Shown piece after piece: positions 48,429 through 55,951 of a stretch of DNA of 64,000 nucleotides (position 1 is its first letter; each line of letters starts with the position of its first letter). Below the pieces are notes generated by a model, which made no database searches, had not been told where the DNA came from, and saw only the letters and a program-made list of their open reading frames with translations. A program made the position numbers and the translations under genes. The stretch is from Nocardioides sp. (GTDB lineage Bacteria > Actinomycetota > Actinomycetes > Propionibacteriales > Nocardioidaceae): NCBI RefSeq assembly GCF_030150155.1, contig NZ_JASLGR010000001.1:30118-94117 (forward strand). The letters are read 5' to 3'.

Positions 48429-50837
48429 TCAGACGTCGGGCTTGTCCTGCTCCGGCGGTACGGCGGCAGCCTCGGCCACTGCGGCGTCGTACGCGCTCTG
48501 CCACTCGGCCTTCGCCGTCGTCGGCGTACCGACCTTGGACACCGCGGTCTGGAAGGCCTTCCACGCCTTGGTCTGGCCCAGCGTGCAGTCGCTGCCGCAG
48601 TCCTCGGCGGCCAGCGCCATCGTGTGCCCCGCGGCGGCGGCCCGTCGACCGCGGTCGGCCAGCGCTGCCAGCGTGCGGTGGGCGCGGGCGAGGGCGTCGG
48701 GCGCGCCGTCGGGGACGTTGATCTTCGCCAGCGCGGTCGCGGCACCGGCGAGCTTCTGCGAGCTCTTGTAGAACCGCGTGGTCAGGTCGAAGGACGCCTT
48801 CTGGTCCGCGGTGACCGTCGGCAGTGCGGTCCAGGCCGTCGTCCAGGTCCGGGACGCGGTCAGGACGCGGGAGCGGTACGCCGCCAGCGTGGCCCGGTCC
48901 GGGCCCTGGTGGAGCTGCGTCCAGGTGTCCATCAGGACGACGGCGGCGTCGATCATCTGGTCGACCTGGCCTACGGCGGTGGTCGGCTGCTTGAGGGCGG
49001 TCAGGCTCTGGCGCAGCCGCGTGCTCAGCGGCGCCCAGTCGCCGAGGTGGTCGGCATCGATCGTCTTCATCGCGGCCAGCGCGGCGGCGGCCTGCTGCAG
49101 GTGGGCGGCGCGGGCGCCGAGGGCGCCGTCGGGGCCGAGGAGGGCGGCGGTGTCCTCGGTGGCTACCCGGAGCTGGAAGGTGTCGGCCGCGACCTCACGC
49201 AGGCCGGCCGTCTTCGTCGCCGCACCGGCGCGCGTGACCAGCCCGGAGAGCTGGGTGGTGAGGCCGTTGAGGGCGAGCGGGCCGACGAGCCTGACCACGT
49301 GCCGGGTCGCGGGAGCGGTGTCGGTCCGCGGGTCGTTGCCAGGCAGGGCCTTGCGGGCCTGCGTGACGGCCCGGCTCGCCGTGGTGAGGGTCGACATCAG
49401 TGCCGGGAACTGGGCCGACGCATTGCCGGGGGTGAGGGCGTCGAGGCCGCTCAGTGCCTGGAGCGCGGCGGTCTCGGCCCGGATCAGGGCCTCGCCCTGC
49501 GCGGTGGCGCCGGTGAGATCAGCGAAGGTCTGCCCCAGGGCGGTGGCCTGGTCGGCCGCTGCCGCGAGGGAGGTGAGGTCCGTGGCTGCGGTGACGGCGG
49601 CGATCACGTCGCCGTACTCCGCCTGCTGCGGTGCGATCGGCACGCTCTCCTGGCTCGGCGCCGCGGTCGGTGCCGCGCTCGGACCGGTGTGGGCCAGCGG
49701 GCCACGGGCCAGGAACCAGCCGGTCCCGGCCATCAGGGCGACGAGGACCAGGGCGGCGACGGCCTTGAGCGGCCAGCGGAGGGTGCGGCGGGCGGGGGTG
49801 TCGGGCTCAGGTGCGGGCTCGGGGGTGGGGTCGGGTGCGCGCTGGGGTTCGGGGGTGGCGCTCGGGAGTGGGGGCTCGGGTGCGGGGCTGGTGAGTGGTG
49901 TGGGGGCGGGGCTGGTGGGTGCGGTGGACGCCGGCCGGGGTGCGCGTTGGGTGGGCGGGGAGATGGTGGCGGTCTGCCCGCCCCGCTCTGCCTGCTCTGC
50001 CTCCTCGGCCTGCTGGGTGGCGAAGGCCGCCAGCACGGCTGCGGCCGCGTCGGTTCGTGGGTCGGGTACGCCGGTCGGCGTCGGCTCGGGGGCTGGCTCG
50101 GGCAGGGCCGTTGGGGCGGGAGTCGGCTCCGGCGTCGGCTCGGGGTCCGGAGTCGGCTCGGGCTCGGGTTTCGGAGCCGGGTCGGGCTCGGGCTCCGGAG
50201 TCGGCTCGGGCTCGGGTTCCGGCGCGGATTCGACCGGGGGTGTGGCCTCAGGCTCGACGTCGGGTTCGACCACTGCGACAGGCGGGTCGGACGGCGGGGC
50301 CGCGTCCGACATCGTCGGCAACGGACCGGCGGCGGCCAGGGCCTCGTCCACCTCGGCCAGGGCAGCGGTCGCCGCGGCGATGATCGCCTGCATGTCGATC
50401 GCGGGCGCGGGTGTCTCGGGCGCCTGTGCTGGGGGAGCGGGCGGTGTGGTTTCGGGCTCCGCGGCGGGGGCTGTCTCAGGCGCAGGCGCAGGCGCAGGCT
50501 CAGGCTGCGGCTCGGGCGCTGCTGCCGGCCGCGTGTCCGACGCAGGCGCAGCAGCGGCTGGGACCGGCGCGGGCGGCACTGGCACGGCCGGGACCGGATC
50601 CACCGTCTCTCGCCCCAGCGCCTGCAACACAGCCGGAGGCTGCAGGATCGCGGCGAGGTCGAGGGGCTCGTCGTCGACGTAGTACACGGTGCTCGGCGGC
50701 GCGGGCTCGACGTCGCCGGTGTCGGCGATGGACTTGAAGATGTCGATGATGTCGGCGAAGGGCTGCAACGGGTCGCTCACCTCCGGTCTCGAGGGCTTCG
50801 CACCCTCCGGGGCGAGACCCTGCGGCAGTTCAGACAC
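48429..50837 (-). CDS. Proline-rich single-pass membrane protein of unknown function
   Basis: 802 residues. The cytoplasmic N-terminal 360 or so begin with a conserved-looking acidic block (DPLQPFADIIDIFKSIADTG, DDEPLDLAAILQPPAVL), then a long Pro/Glu/Ala repeat (PEPEPTPEPEPDP). One transmembrane helix (AVAALVLVALMAGTGWFLA, near 370) follows. The outer C-terminal 430 residues are almost all helical, with a cysteine pair (EDCGSDCTLG) near the end. The GTG at 50837 is preceded by GAAGG. The architecture suggests a cell-envelope sensor or scaffold. No homologue recognised. Confidence 0.65.
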   Translation of the reverse strand: MSELPQGLAPEGAKPSRPEVSDPLQPFADIIDIFKSIADTGDVEPAPPSTVYYVDDEPLDLAAILQPPAVLQALGRETVDPVPAVPVPPAPVPAAAAPASDTRPAAAPEPQPEPAPAPAPETAPAAEPETTPPAPPAQAPETPAPAIDMQAIIAAATAALAEVDEALAAAGPLPTMSDAAPPSDPPVAVVEPDVEPEATPPVESAPEPEPEPTPEPEPDPAPKPEPEPTPDPEPTPEPTPAPTALPEPAPEPTPTGVPDPRTDAAAAVLAAFATQQAEEAEQAERGGQTATISPPTQRAPRPASTAPTSPAPTPLTSPAPEPPLPSATPEPQRAPDPTPEPAPEPDTPARRTLRWPLKAVAALVLVALMAGTGWFLARGPLAHTGPSAAPTAAPSQESVPIAPQQAEYGDVIAAVTAATDLTSLAAAADQATALGQTFADLTGATAQGEALIRAETAALQALSGLDALTPGNASAQFPALMSTLTTASRAVTQARKALPGNDPRTDTAPATRHVVRLVGPLALNGLTTQLSGLVTRAGAATKTAGLREVAADTFQLRVATEDTAALLGPDGALGARAAHLQQAAAALAAMKTIDADHLGDWAPLSTRLRQSLTALKQPTTAVGQVDQMIDAAVVLMDTWTQLHQGPDRATLAAYRSRVLTASRTWTTAWTALPTVTADQKASFDLTTRFYKSSQKLAGAATALAKINVPDGAPDALARAHRTLAALADRGRRAAAAGHTMALAAEDCGSDCTLGQTKAWKAFQTAVSKVGTPTTAKAEWQSAYDAAVAEAAAVPPEQDKPDV

Positions 50838-51060
50838 GTGACACCTTCGGGACACGCAGCACGTGCCCCCTATCGGCCCGGTAGTGCTCCGGGTTCAGTA
50901 GTTGCTAGCGCCAGTTCAACGACCTACCGCCGCCCCGGTCACGGCGCTGCGGTCGGACCCGCGCTGGTCGGCGTACTGTTGATGCGCTCGTCGTGGGCGA
51001 CACGCGGGGAGCGGCGGCGTGTCGGCTACCGCGGGTGCTGGAACGGGCTGGCCCGCCACC

Positions 51061-51090
51061 ACGCAGAACAATGCAGAACAACGCAGAACG
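51061..51090 (+). repeat. Three tandem 10-bp repeats (RYGCAGAACA)
   Basis: ACGCAGAACA, ATGCAGAACA, ACGCAGAACG in direct succession. The last copy forms one arm of the terminator hairpin next to it. Confidence 0.75.
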
Positions 51091-51118
51091 GGGCCGCCCC
51101 GCAGGACGACCCCGTTCT
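51085..51118 (-). terminator. Terminator hairpin of the CoA-ester lyase operon
   Basis: Stem AGAACGGGG / CCCCGTTCT (9 bp) with a 16-base loop, 27 bp past the stop of the CitE-like gene. On the transcript it is followed by TGCGTTGTTCTGCATTG, moderately U-rich. Confidence 0.7.
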
Positions 51119-51144
51119 CTCCCCGGCGTGCGCCGGGAGGAGCC

Positions 51145-52020
51145 TCAGCCCAGCTGCGCGATCGCGGCGGCGATCGCCAGGGTGCGGCGGGCGGACTCGA
51201 CGTGCAGCGACTCGACCATCTTGCCGTTGTAGGTGACCACGCCACCGTTGCCGGCGTTCCAGGCCTCGATCAGGCCGGTCGCGGCGGCGACGGCGTCGGC
51301 CGACGGGGCGAAGCCGGTGTTGGCGCCCTCGACCTGGGCGGGGTGGATCAGGGTCTTGCCGTCGAACCCGAACTGGACGCCCTGGAGGACCTCGGCGGCG
51401 TAGCCGTCGGCGTCCTTGACGTCGTTGTAGACGCCGTCGAGGACGACCTTGCCGGTGGCGCGGGCGGCCAGCACGGCGAGCTGCAGGGAGGTACGCAGCG
51501 GCTCACGCCCGGGGACGTGGTCGATGAAGAGCTCCTTGACCAGGTCGTTGGTGCCGAGCACCAGCACGGTGAGGCGCTCGGAGGCGGCGGCGATCTCCTC
51601 GGCGTGCAGGATGGCGTACGGCGACTCGATCATCGCCCACAGCTTCGTCTTGCTCGGCGCGCCGGCGGCCTCGATCGACGCGACCAGGGACCGCACCGCC
51701 TCGGGGCTGTTCACCTTGGGCACCACGATCGCGTCGGGTCCGACGGCGGCGGCGGCGCGCAGGTCGTCGGCGTGCCACTCCGTGTCGGCGCCGTTGATCC
51801 GGATGGTGAGCTCCTTGGCGCCGTACTCGCCCGAGGCGACAGCGGCGACGGCGTTCTCCCGGGCGACCCGCTTGGCATCCGGGGCGACGGCGTCCTCCAG
51901 GTCGAGGATCAGGGCGTCGGCCGGGATCGTCTTGGCCTTCTCCAGGGCCCGCTCGTTCGAGCTGGGCATGTAGAGGACCGAGCGGCGGGGGCGGAATCCG
52001 GCGGCGGCGGGGGTGGTCAT
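51145..52020 (-). CDS. HpcH/HpaI (CitE-like) CoA-ester lyase
   Basis: 291 residues. TIM-barrel lyase of citrate lyase beta type: RRSVLYMPSSNERALEKAKT, ADALILDLEDAVAP (metal-binding acid), ELTIRINGADTEWH, AIVVPKVNSPEAV, LWAMIESPYAIL, LVLGTNDLVKEL and KTLIHPAQVEGAN. It cleaves or forms malyl-CoA-type esters. Its ATG overlaps the stop of the longer lyase gene upstream (ATGA), so the two work together; possibly one acts as malyl-CoA thioesterase and the other as lyase, as in other paired systems. Specificity not determinable. Confidence 0.9.
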   Translation of the reverse strand: MTTPAAAGFRPRRSVLYMPSSNERALEKAKTIPADALILDLEDAVAPDAKRVARENAVAAVASGEYGAKELTIRINGADTEWHADDLRAAAAVGPDAIVVPKVNSPEAVRSLVASIEAAGAPSKTKLWAMIESPYAILHAEEIAAASERLTVLVLGTNDLVKELFIDHVPGREPLRTSLQLAVLAARATGKVVLDGVYNDVKDADGYAAEVLQGVQFGFDGKTLIHPAQVEGANTGFAPSADAVAAATGLIEAWNAGNGGVVTYNGKMVESLHVESARRTLAIAAAIAQLG

Positions 52021-53123
52021 CAGGCGTTGTCTCCCTTGGTCTGTCCGTCGAGCTCGATCGCGTCGTAGAGCTCCTTGAGCTTCGGGTCGATCGCTGCCAG
52101 CTCCTCGGCCAGCGCGACCATCACCAGGCACTGCTTGAGGGAGGCGTCGTCCTCCATCTTGCCGTCGAGCATCACCGCACCGGTGCCGTCGCCCATCGCG
52201 GCGACGACCCGGCGAGCGTGCCGAATGTCCTCGACCGAGGGCGAGAAGACCCGGTTGGCGATCTCGATCTGCTTGGGGTGCAGGCTCCAGGTGCCGACGC
52301 AGCCCAGCAGGAACGCGTTGCGGAACTGGTCCTCGGTGGCGACCACGTCGGTGATGTCGCCGAACGGGCCGTAGTACGGGTAGATCCCCGCAGCGGCGCA
52401 CGCGTCGACCATCTTCGCGATCGTGTAGTGCCACAGGTCCTGCTGGAAGATCGTCCGGCTCGGCGAGGTGATGTCCTCGAGCGAGGACGACGCCGGGTCG
52501 GCGCGGACCAGGTAGCCGGGGTGACCGCCACCGACGCGGGTGGTCTTCATCTTGCGGTCCGCGGCCAGGTCGGCCGGACCGAGCGAGATGCCCTGCATCC
52601 GCGGGCTGGCCAGCGCGATGTTCTCCACCTCGGCGACGCCGCGGGCGGTCTCCAGGATCGCGTGCACCAGGATCGGGCGGGTGAGCCCGGCCTTGGCCTC
52701 GAGTTGGGCGAGCAGCCGGTCGACGTAGTGGATGTCCTCGGCGCCCTGCACCTTCGGCACCATCACCACGTCGAGCTTGTCGCCGATCTCGGTGACCAGC
52801 GTGGTGAGGTCGTCCAGCGCCCACGGCGAGTCCAGGGAGTTGATCCGGGTCCACAGCTGGGTCGGGCCGAAGTCCGTGCCCTGCGCGATCGTGACCAGGC
52901 CCTCGCGCGCGGCGACCTTGTTGTCGGCCTTGACCGCGTCCTCCAGATTCCCCAGCAGTACGTCGACGGTGCCGACCATCTGCGGGATCTTGTCGACCAT
53001 CTTCGGGTTGCTGGGGTCGAAGAAGTGGATGGCACGACTCGGTCGGGCCGGGATCTCACGCAGCGGTGCCGGGGCGCCGACCGCCAGCGGGGCGAAGAAG
53101 CTCTTCGGGCTCTTGAAGGTCAC
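52020..53123 (-). CDS. Malyl-CoA/beta-methylmalyl-CoA lyase-like protein
   Basis: 367 residues, longer CoA-ester-lyase subgroup. Motifs: SRAIHFFDPSNPKMVDKIPQ, DVLLGNLEDAVKADN, LWTRINSLDSPW, DVVMVPKVQGAEDIHYVDRL, VHAILETARGVAEVENI, GISLGPADLAADRKMKTTR, a long insert, and GCVGTWSLHPKQIEIANRVF. GTG start at 53123. Likely condenses glyoxylate with acyl-CoA or cleaves malyl-CoA in C2/C3-acid metabolism. First gene of a two-gene operon with its own operator pair upstream. Confidence 0.88.
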   Translation of the reverse strand: MTFKSPKSFFAPLAVGAPAPLREIPARPSRAIHFFDPSNPKMVDKIPQMVGTVDVLLGNLEDAVKADNKVAAREGLVTIAQGTDFGPTQLWTRINSLDSPWALDDLTTLVTEIGDKLDVVMVPKVQGAEDIHYVDRLLAQLEAKAGLTRPILVHAILETARGVAEVENIALASPRMQGISLGPADLAADRKMKTTRVGGGHPGYLVRADPASSSLEDITSPSRTIFQQDLWHYTIAKMVDACAAAGIYPYYGPFGDITDVVATEDQFRNAFLLGCVGTWSLHPKQIEIANRVFSPSVEDIRHARRVVAAMGDGTGAVMLDGKMEDDASLKQCLVMVALAEELAAIDPKLKELYDAIELDGQTKGDNA

Positions 53124-53175
53124 AAAATCCAGAACCTAGCAGCGATCCCGGTGTGTGGAATATGACCTAGTTAAC

Positions 53176-53206
53176 ACTTCCGACACCGGAAGTTACCGGG
53201 AGGTAA
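53176..53206 (-). promoter_or_regulatory. Double palindrome upstream of the malyl-CoA-lyase-like gene
   Basis: ACTTCCG-ACAC-CGGAAGT (53176-53193) is a perfect 7-bp-arm inverted repeat. Sharing its last base is TTACC-GGGA-GGTAA (53193-53206), another perfect copy of the TTACY-N4-RGTAA pattern. They lie 53-83 bp upstream of the GTG start; a TTAACT and CATATT pair that could be promoter elements sits between them and the gene. Confidence 0.6.
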
Positions 53207-53272
53207 GGAAAGCAACGGGGCGACAGGCCCCTCGATCCCTCCCGAGGCCACCAGGGAGCTGGCGCCGTCGGC

Positions 53273-53350
53273 GTGCTTCGCGGCATGGGCGGCTACGCCT
53301 GGTCGCCCGATCGGTCCCCGGAAGGGGTGGGGCGGGCCGGGGCTTCCTGC
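53273..53350 (+). pseudogene. Remnant of a GMGGY-WSP family gene
   Basis: On the plus strand this stretch encodes RGMGGYAWSPDRSPEG, then VGRAGASC. It aligns with TGMGGYLWSPTRSPEG and ADLAGLTC at the end of the membrane protein gene at 59880-60500, with clear DNA similarity too. No intact gene surrounds it: the preceding 100 bp do not encode the rest of the family. It runs opposite to, and overlaps the 3' end of, the small membrane protein at 53293. Interpreted as a decayed duplicate. Confidence 0.55.
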
Positions 53351-53709
53351 ACATCCCCCGCCCCGGGCGCATCATGCCTCGTTCCTCCGGGCCGGCCGGA
53401 GAAACGTCTCCGCGCGAGGACTGCTGCTACCAGGAGCAACGCTGCACCGCCAGCCTCAAGAAGTCCGGGGACCACGACGCGCGTTGCCTTCGGGCGGCAG
53501 CCTGCCAACACCCCGGCCTCAGGAGCCGTCGCTCCGATCTCCCCACCATGCGGAGCCGCAACGCCTCGCACGGCCACGCTCAACGCGCGCCCGCACGCCC
53601 ATCCGTGAGAGGAGATCTGCGTCGTGAATCGTCCGTAGGCCATCGACACAAGAACGACGGCCATCAGGGCGGCCGCAAGCACAGCCGCCCTGATGAAAAG
53701 TGGACGCAT
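53293..53709 (-). CDS. Hypothetical small two-helix membrane protein
   Basis: 138 residues. A first transmembrane helix (IRAAVLAAALMAVVLVSMA) is followed by an outer loop with two cysteines (GWACGRALS, LAGCRPKA), then a second helix (PGLLEAGGAALLLVAAVLA) and an Arg/Pro-rich tail. This topology, with the paired cysteines, is common in actinobacterial orphan membrane proteins. The ATG at 53709 is preferred to a TTG three bases before it. The last part overlaps a remnant on the other strand, so the true C-terminus may have been altered. Confidence 0.5.
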   Translation of the reverse strand: MRPLFIRAAVLAAALMAVVLVSMAYGRFTTQISSHGWACGRALSVAVRGVAAPHGGEIGATAPEAGVLAGCRPKATRVVVPGLLEAGGAALLLVAAVLARRRFSGRPGGTRHDAPGAGDVQEAPARPTPSGDRSGDQA

Positions 53710-53719
53710 CAACTGAGGC

Positions 53720-54418
53720 CTACCTATTCCAGTGCAGGATGATCGTGTCCATGGCCCGCCGATACTTGGGGTTAGTCTCGGTCTGGTACCCCCAGTTCCA
53801 CGGCGAGTAGTCGCGATCCGTGACGTGCTGCGAAATGTAGTCGCCCGATCCGCTGGTCACAGACCGGTAACGCCTTCCCGTCGAATGGTCGACGAAATCA
53901 GCGAACTGACCGAATCCGGTTTCAATTGCCAGGTGAGACCATCCTTCACCGCGACCCCAATTGTACATATAGATGTCACCGCGCGCTGCAGGGGTGTATT
54001 GCGCTCCCATTGACGACGCTCGAATCCACGTGCCGTACGACTTAGCGTTCTTGAAGTAGTCCTGGAAGTATTGGACCGATGTCCATGCTTTTGCGTGTTT
54101 GTCGTTGCTCTTGTCGTAGAACCACTCTGATTTCCAGTACTCGATGGTGCTGTGGCGCTCCATCGGCATTCCGCCGGCGTAGAGAGCTTGAGATACAAAG
54201 TTTGTACAATCCGCACCAAACGACAGGTATGCCGAGTTATAACACTTGCCGTTGGCGCCTGAGGCCGTGTTGCACGCGTACTTGTGGGCGTAAGCGACGA
54301 CTTTGCCCCAGTCCACCGAGGGCGTCGCAGCCGCGGCTGTTCCAGAAAGGCTGAGCGTGGCGGAGAACGCCGCTGCCACCAGCAAGAGCTTGCCGAAGAA
54401 GTAGCTGATCGACTTCGC
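53720..54418 (-). CDS. Secreted amidase_6-domain protein; start codon apparently lost
   Basis: About 232 residues. A clear signal peptide (SISYFFGKLLLVAAAFSATL, cleavage near AAA) precedes an amidase_6-type domain: VDWGKVVAYAHKYAC, the hallmark ADCTNFVSQALYAGG with the likely catalytic cysteine, SEWFYDKSND, WSHLAIETG with the likely histidine, and TDRDYSPWNWGYQTE. No ATG, GTG or TTG precedes the signal peptide. A perfect AGGAGG lies 6 bases before a GCG codon at 54418-54416, where an ATG would be expected (next codons AAG TCG ATC). The next candidate, TTG at 54385, would delete the signal's basic end. Noticeably AT-richer than neighbours. Possibly a damaged gene. Confidence 0.65.
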   Translation of the reverse strand, partial: AKSISYFFGKLLLVAAAFSATLSLSGTAAAATPSVDWGKVVAYAHKYACNTASGANGKCYNSAYLSFGADCTNFVSQALYAGGMPMERHSTIEYWKSEWFYDKSNDKHAKAWTSVQYFQDYFKNAKSYGTWIRASSMGAQYTPAARGDIYMYNWGRGEGWSHLAIETGFGQFADFVDHSTGRRYRSVTSGSGDYISQHVTDRDYSPWNWGYQTETNPKYRRAMDTIILHWNR

Positions 54419-55338
54419 CGGACACCTCCTGCGGACGGTGTTCCCGATGGGGCATCGAGGTCGGGGTCCGTGGAGAGCCAGTCGGTGTTTCCTGGATCGA
54501 TGACTACGGGGCCTGCAGCGTCATCTGTGCCGTCACCGGTGTGATCGTCAGGGGCGTCCACGGCTGCAACCTCGGGGACGGCCACTGAGCTGGTGCTGTC
54601 AAGGAGCCAGGATCCACTTGAGGTAAGCAGCAGATGGATCTGCCATTGCCGCTCGACGTCGGCGCTCCAGCCGTCAGGCTTGAGGTAGTTGTCGTGCCCG
54701 AGGAGAAGCACATCCACTCCGGACGACGTGACATTCACGCCCTGCCATTGGTCGACAGTGAAGGTGTTGTTGGAGTACGGGATGTATGCAGGGTCAGCGG
54801 CTGCCGCAAGCACTGCGCTGACCCACTGGGTGACTTGGTCCACCAGGCGTTGAGGGCTCCACACGTTCCGGAGAAGCTGTGTTACGGCGGCGACGGTCGA
54901 CGTTGCGGTGACTGACACCAACCGCAGGGCGGTAGGAATATCTGGAATTCGTCCAATCGCGGCGTCGGCTCGAAGTAGTGTTGGCACGAGGGTCTTGACG
55001 GCCGCTATCTGCGCCGCACTGCCTCCGTCGGCTGTGGGGACTTGATATGCCGCGCCGCCTGTCACGGCCGTGAGCGCCGACGGCGCCACCGAAATCACCC
55101 CGGCGACAGCCTGGGTCGTGGCTGCCGGAGCATCAGGACCGATTCCGTCGTCGGCCACTGAATATGCGGCAGTTGAGCCTATGCCCACAACGGCGGCCAC
55201 CGTGCAGGCGATAACGGTCCCTCTTGCGGGGTGGGCCCGACTTTGGGATCGCGCCAACGGAACGGTTTCAGGAGTGGGTTCACTTGGATCAAGATGGGGT
55301 TCTTGAGTTGCTTTGTTGTGCATCGCGCCAGCCTTCAT
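54415..55338 (-). CDS. Exported protein with NTF2-like domain; stop codon apparently lost
   Basis: About 307 residues to the expected stop. An N-terminal membrane anchor (GTVIACTVAAVVGIGSTAAYS, near residue 36) precedes an Ala/Val-rich region, then a predicted NTF2-like fold (AAAADPAYIPYSNNTFTVDQ, VERQWQIHLLLTSSGSWLLD) and an Asp/Thr-rich tail. Such domains occur N-terminal to amidase_6 in other bacteria, so it is probably the partner of the downstream amidase. As read, the frame does not end until 53857, passing over the amidase gene in another frame. A TGA is expected at 54417-54415 but the bases read CGA. ATG at 55338 follows GGGGAGG. Confidence 0.6.
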
Positions 55339-55724
55339 CGGTATGGCCTCCCCGCTCCGAAGCGTTGCGGGTTCCCCTGCATGTGTACATACCGTGACGG
55401 TAAAATGTTTCGGGCGTAGGCAAATCTTGGTGAACCGCGCTGGGTTCGTTGGAGTCGCTGGTCTGCTCCAGCTTGCGCGCTCAAGCCCGGAGGAGGTTTC
55501 GCCACTCATCCAGTCGGCGGGAGCGGGCTCAGAGGCTGTTTTCCTCCTCGCGGGGTTGAGGGGCTCTTCGCAGGTGGGCCATCGTCGGTGAACGAGCCGG
55601 GGTCACCAGAGATGAGCCGGGGTCACCAGAGATAGGGAGAACGTCCGATGTGAGGGCCTACCTCAGAGCCGCAGGCTTGAGGCATCGGCCACCGGGGCCG
55701 ATCGCATCAAGAAGAGGTGTCGTG
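55339..55724. other. 386-bp gene-free region upstream of both flanking genes
   Basis: Divergent spacer between the amidase-linked gene (minus) and the small protein/LuxR genes (plus). It is partly AT-rich near 55390-55440 (TACATACCGTGACGGTAAAATG), a plausible promoter for the minus gene. It contains the 20-bp tandem repeat at 55594. No coding region is supported. Confidence 0.55.
55594..55633 (+). repeat. Perfect 20-bp tandem duplication
   Basis: The unit GAGCCGGGGTCACCAGAGAT occurs twice with no gap. Each unit contains GGTCACC, itself a 7-bp inverted repeat around one base. It lies about 90 bp upstream of the small ORF preceding the LuxR-type gene. Confidence 0.85.
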
Positions 55725-55895
55725 ATGAGCAACTTCGATCCCACCTGGGTACGGATCAGCACCAACGAGCGCGCCGCGCGGATCCGCGCCGACCTGGTCG
55801 GCCCGAACGCGTCGGGTGCCCGCGGGCAGCTCGGCCGACTCGGCATGCGGCGCTTCGGTCGCCGCGCGACCGAGACCGAGCGGACCCTGTCCTGA
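55725..55895 (+). CDS. Small basic protein upstream of the LAL regulator
   Basis: 56 residues: MSNFDPTWVRISTNERAARI, RADLVGPNASGARGQLGRLG, then an Arg-rich end. The ATG is preceded by AAGAGGTG. No family recognised; the composition suggests nucleic-acid or regulator binding. 56 bp before the LuxR-family gene on the same strand. Confidence 0.45.
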   Translation: MSNFDPTWVRISTNERAARIRADLVGPNASGARGQLGRLGMRRFGRRATETERTLS

Positions 55896-55951
55896 GCGCT
55901 GCGGCGTCGATCAGCGACCCGCGTGACCCGCTCACCGACGGGGCACGCGAG

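Larger units (their letters stand above)
50838..51144. other. 307-bp intergenic region
   Basis: Between the minus-strand lyase operon end and the start of the proline-rich protein. It contains the promoter side of the latter (no clear -10/-35 seen), and near 51061-51118 three 10-bp repeats merging with a terminator hairpin. No coding sequence is supported in the rest. Confidence 0.6.

Noticed and set aside
53857..54414. Extension of the NTF2-like exported protein to 53857
   Set aside because: It reads the amidase gene in the wrong frame and yields Ser/Arg/Thr-rich nonsense; the amidase frame has clear conserved motifs.
55594..55633. CRISPR array
   Set aside because: Only two contiguous units with no spacers and no cas genes.
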